7,931 nt of DNA, from the NCBI GenBank assembly GCA_020434465.1, contig JAGRAS010000062.1:1-7931 (forward strand), in the 5' to 3' direction. Position numbers and translations under genes: made by a program. The stretch is from Bdellovibrionales bacterium (lineage in GTDB: Bacteria > Bdellovibrionota > UBA2361 > JAGRAS01). The notes below the pieces were generated by a model, which did not search any database, was not told the DNA's origin, and was given only the letters and a program-made list of their open reading frames with translations. Shown here piece by piece: positions 6,115 through 7,931 of the stretch (positions are counted from its first letter, which is position 1; each line of letters opens with the position of its first letter).

Positions 6115-7931
6115 AATACCGCAGAGAAGTTAGAACTTATGAATCAGATAGAGCTTAATAAAGAGGAACAAGGTGAATTATTTGAGACTAGGCATATAGG
6201 GCCTGGACCGAAGCAAAAGCAAGAGATGTTAGCGTTGCTTGGTTATAGTGATATGGAGAGTTTTATTAGCTCAGTAGTCCCTTCGGCAATAAGAGATAAT
6301 AAAGGTCTAACTCTTTCGTCGTTCCCAGATGCGCAAACTGAGCAAGAGGCTCTTTTACGCATAAAATCTATGATGAAAAAAAACGTTCTTAATAAATCTT
6401 ATATTGGTATGGGATATTATGGAACTTTTGTTCCAACTGTTATTCAACGAAATATTTTAGAAAATCCCGGTTGGTATACGCAGTATACTCCGTATCAACC
6501 TGAGATCTCTCAAGGTAGATTAGAAGCTTTGTTGAATTATCAAACTATGATTTCAGACTTAACTGGTTTGCCAATAGCAAACTCATCTTTACTTGATGAA
6601 GGTACGGCTGCTGCTGAAGCAATGAGTTTAAGTTATGCAGTAAAGTCAAAAAAGACAGGCTCTGCTAATGTTTTCTACGCAGCTAGCGATTGTCATCCAC
6701 AAACTTTGGCAGTTTTAAAAACCAGAGCTGAGGCTATGAGCATTGATCTTAAAATTGTTCCTGCTGATGAAATTTCTTTTGATGAACATGTTTGTGGGGT
6801 TTTGTTTCAATATCCAAATACATTTGGAGTGATTAAGGATTACCAAGCTTTAATTTCAAGTGCTAAGAAGCATGGTGCTTTAGTTGTAATGGCATGTGAT
6901 CTTTTGTCTCTAGCTCTATTAAAAACTCCAGGTGAGCTGGGTGCTGATATTGCTCTTGGCTCTTCTCAGAGGTTTGGAGTGCCAATGGGTTATGGTGGAC
7001 CACACGCAGCTTTTTTTGCAACGAAAGAAGAATATAAGCGAATTATACCTGGAAGGTTAGTAGGAGTTTCAATTGACTCTAACGGGAAGCCGGCATTACG
7101 CCTTGCTTTGCAAACTCGTGAGCAACATATCAGACGGGAAAAGGCGACTAGTAATATTTGTACTGCGCAAGTTCTATTGGCGATAATGGCTAGTATGTAT
7201 GCAGTTTATCATGGTCCAAAAGGTATAAAGAGAATTGCAACAAAAGTATCTAATGCGACTCAAAAGCTTGCTGCTGCTATAGTAGCCTCTGGTTCTACCT
7301 TAGTAAGTGATAATTTCTTTGATACTTTAGCTGTGAAGTTAGGAAAAGGAAAAAATGCAACAAGTGTCATTCAATCAGCAAATAAAATAGGAATAAACTT
7401 AAGAGAAATTGATGAAAGTACAGTTGGAATTTCCTTAGATGAAACTATTTGCGATCAAGAGTTAAGCAATCTTGCTAGTTTGTTTGGTGCTACAATTAGT
7501 GCTGCAAGTCACGGGGGAATCCCGGAGAATTTTAAACGAAGGACTACTTACTTAAGTCATAAAGTTTTTAATTCATATCACTCAGAGACAGAGTTTTTAC
7601 GTTACTTAAGGAGGTTAGAATCAAGAGATTTATCACTTTGTACTTCTATGATTCCTCTAGGTTCATGTACTATGAAATTAAATGCAACATCAGAAATGTT
7701 GCCAGTTACTTGGGAAGAAATCTCAACGTTACACCCATTTATTAATCGCGATCAAGCAATTGGGTATAGAACCTTATTTGCTGAACTTGAAACTGCCTTG
7801 GCAGAAATGACAGGTTTTGAAGCGGTTTCATTACAGCCAAATGCAGGATCTCAAGGGGAGTATGCAGGTCTGATCGCTATTCGGAGATTTCATCAAACCA
7901 ATGGTGATGCTCACAGAAATATTTGCTTAAT
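6112..7931 (+). CDS. gcvP: Glycine dehydrogenase (decarboxylating), glycine cleavage P protein, 3'-truncated by the window edge
   Basis: P protein is the pyridoxal-phosphate enzyme that decarboxylates glycine and loads the remaining aminomethyl group onto lipoylated H protein. The frame runs open for 606 codons to the right edge; the family is about 950 residues, so about one third is missing. From GTG at 6112 the landmarks are RHIGPGPKQKQEML (27-40), YIGMGYYGTFVP (97-108), NPGWYTQYTPYQPE (118-131), SQGRLEALLNYQ (133-144), SLLDEGTAAAEAM (159-171), ASDCHPQT, QRFGVPMGYGGPHAAFF (286-302), TREQHIRREKATSNICTAQ (335-353) and MIPLGSCTMKLN (513-524). The C-terminal half begins before the edge (NAGSQGEYAGL), so this is the single-chain form, not a split pair. 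The lysine that binds the cofactor lies beyond the window. It is co-directional with gcvT and gcvH, 28 bp after gcvH. Confidence 0.98.
   Translation, partial: MNTAEKLELMNQIELNKEEQGELFETRHIGPGPKQKQEMLALLGYSDMESFISSVVPSAIRDNKGLTLSSFPDAQTEQEALLRIKSMMKKNVLNKSYIGMGYYGTFVPTVIQRNILENPGWYTQYTPYQPEISQGRLEALLNYQTMISDLTGLPIANSSLLDEGTAAAEAMSLSYAVKSKKTGSANVFYAASDCHPQTLAVLKTRAEAMSIDLKIVPADEISFDEHVCGVLFQYPNTFGVIKDYQALISSAKKHGALVVMACDLLSLALLKTPGELGADIALGSSQRFGVPMGYGGPHAAFFATKEEYKRIIPGRLVGVSIDSNGKPALRLALQTREQHIRREKATSNICTAQVLLAIMASMYAVYHGPKGIKRIATKVSNATQKLAAAIVASGSTLVSDNFFDTLAVKLGKGKNATSVIQSANKIGINLREIDESTVGISLDETICDQELSNLASLFGATISAASHGGIPENFKRRTTYLSHKVFNSYHSETEFLRYLRRLESRDLSLCTSMIPLGSCTMKLNATSEMLPVTWEEISTLHPFINRDQAIGYRTLFAELETALAEMTGFEAVSLQPNAGSQGEYAGLIAIRRFHQTNGDAHRNICL

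Overview
This AT-rich bacterial window carries two conserved housekeeping modules, and every substantial gene in it can be recognised. It looks like the chromosome of a Gram-negative-type bacterium: MinC, MinD and MinE occur together, and glycine decarboxylase is the single-chain type (GcvP) rather than the split GcvPA/GcvPB type. I cannot place the organism more precisely. There are no tRNAs, rRNAs, insertion sequences, CRISPR arrays or prophage genes, and codon use looks uniform by eye.

Bases 1-2071 hold minC, minD and minE on the + strand, the division-site selection system. minC is cut by the left edge and lacks most of its N-terminal domain. The three proteins have intact core motifs but unusual additions: a roughly 105-residue linker in MinC, about 11 extra residues at the MinD N-terminus, and a roughly 43-residue Lys/Ser-rich tail on MinE. 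Bases 2084-3199 hold ald (alanine dehydrogenase) on the - strand, convergent with minE with only 12 bp between the stop codons.

From the ald start rightwards lies a divergent intergenic region (3200-3472) with a good sigma70-type promoter for ald and several inverted repeats. After it, folD, gcvT, gcvH and the first two thirds of gcvP run in the same direction to the right edge. GcvP, GcvH and GcvT are three of the four glycine cleavage components. With the L protein (not in the window) they break glycine into CO2, ammonia and 5,10-methylene-tetrahydrofolate. FolD interconverts that product with 10-formyl-tetrahydrofolate, so the block is a one-carbon supply module. Ald interconverts pyruvate plus ammonia with alanine; a metabolic link to the ammonia released by glycine cleavage is plausible but only inferred.

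The folD-gcvT gap (4415-4593) contains a tandem TGTTGATAA repeat, an imperfect hairpin and a 12-bp palindrome, but no recognisable glycine riboswitch. Both folD and gcvT lack a Shine-Dalgarno sequence and share the octamer TTATTCAA just before the start codon, whereas the other starts visible in the window have clear ribosome binding sites. I found no convincing wholly new system. The best second-look items are the Min protein extensions and the two structured intergenic regions.
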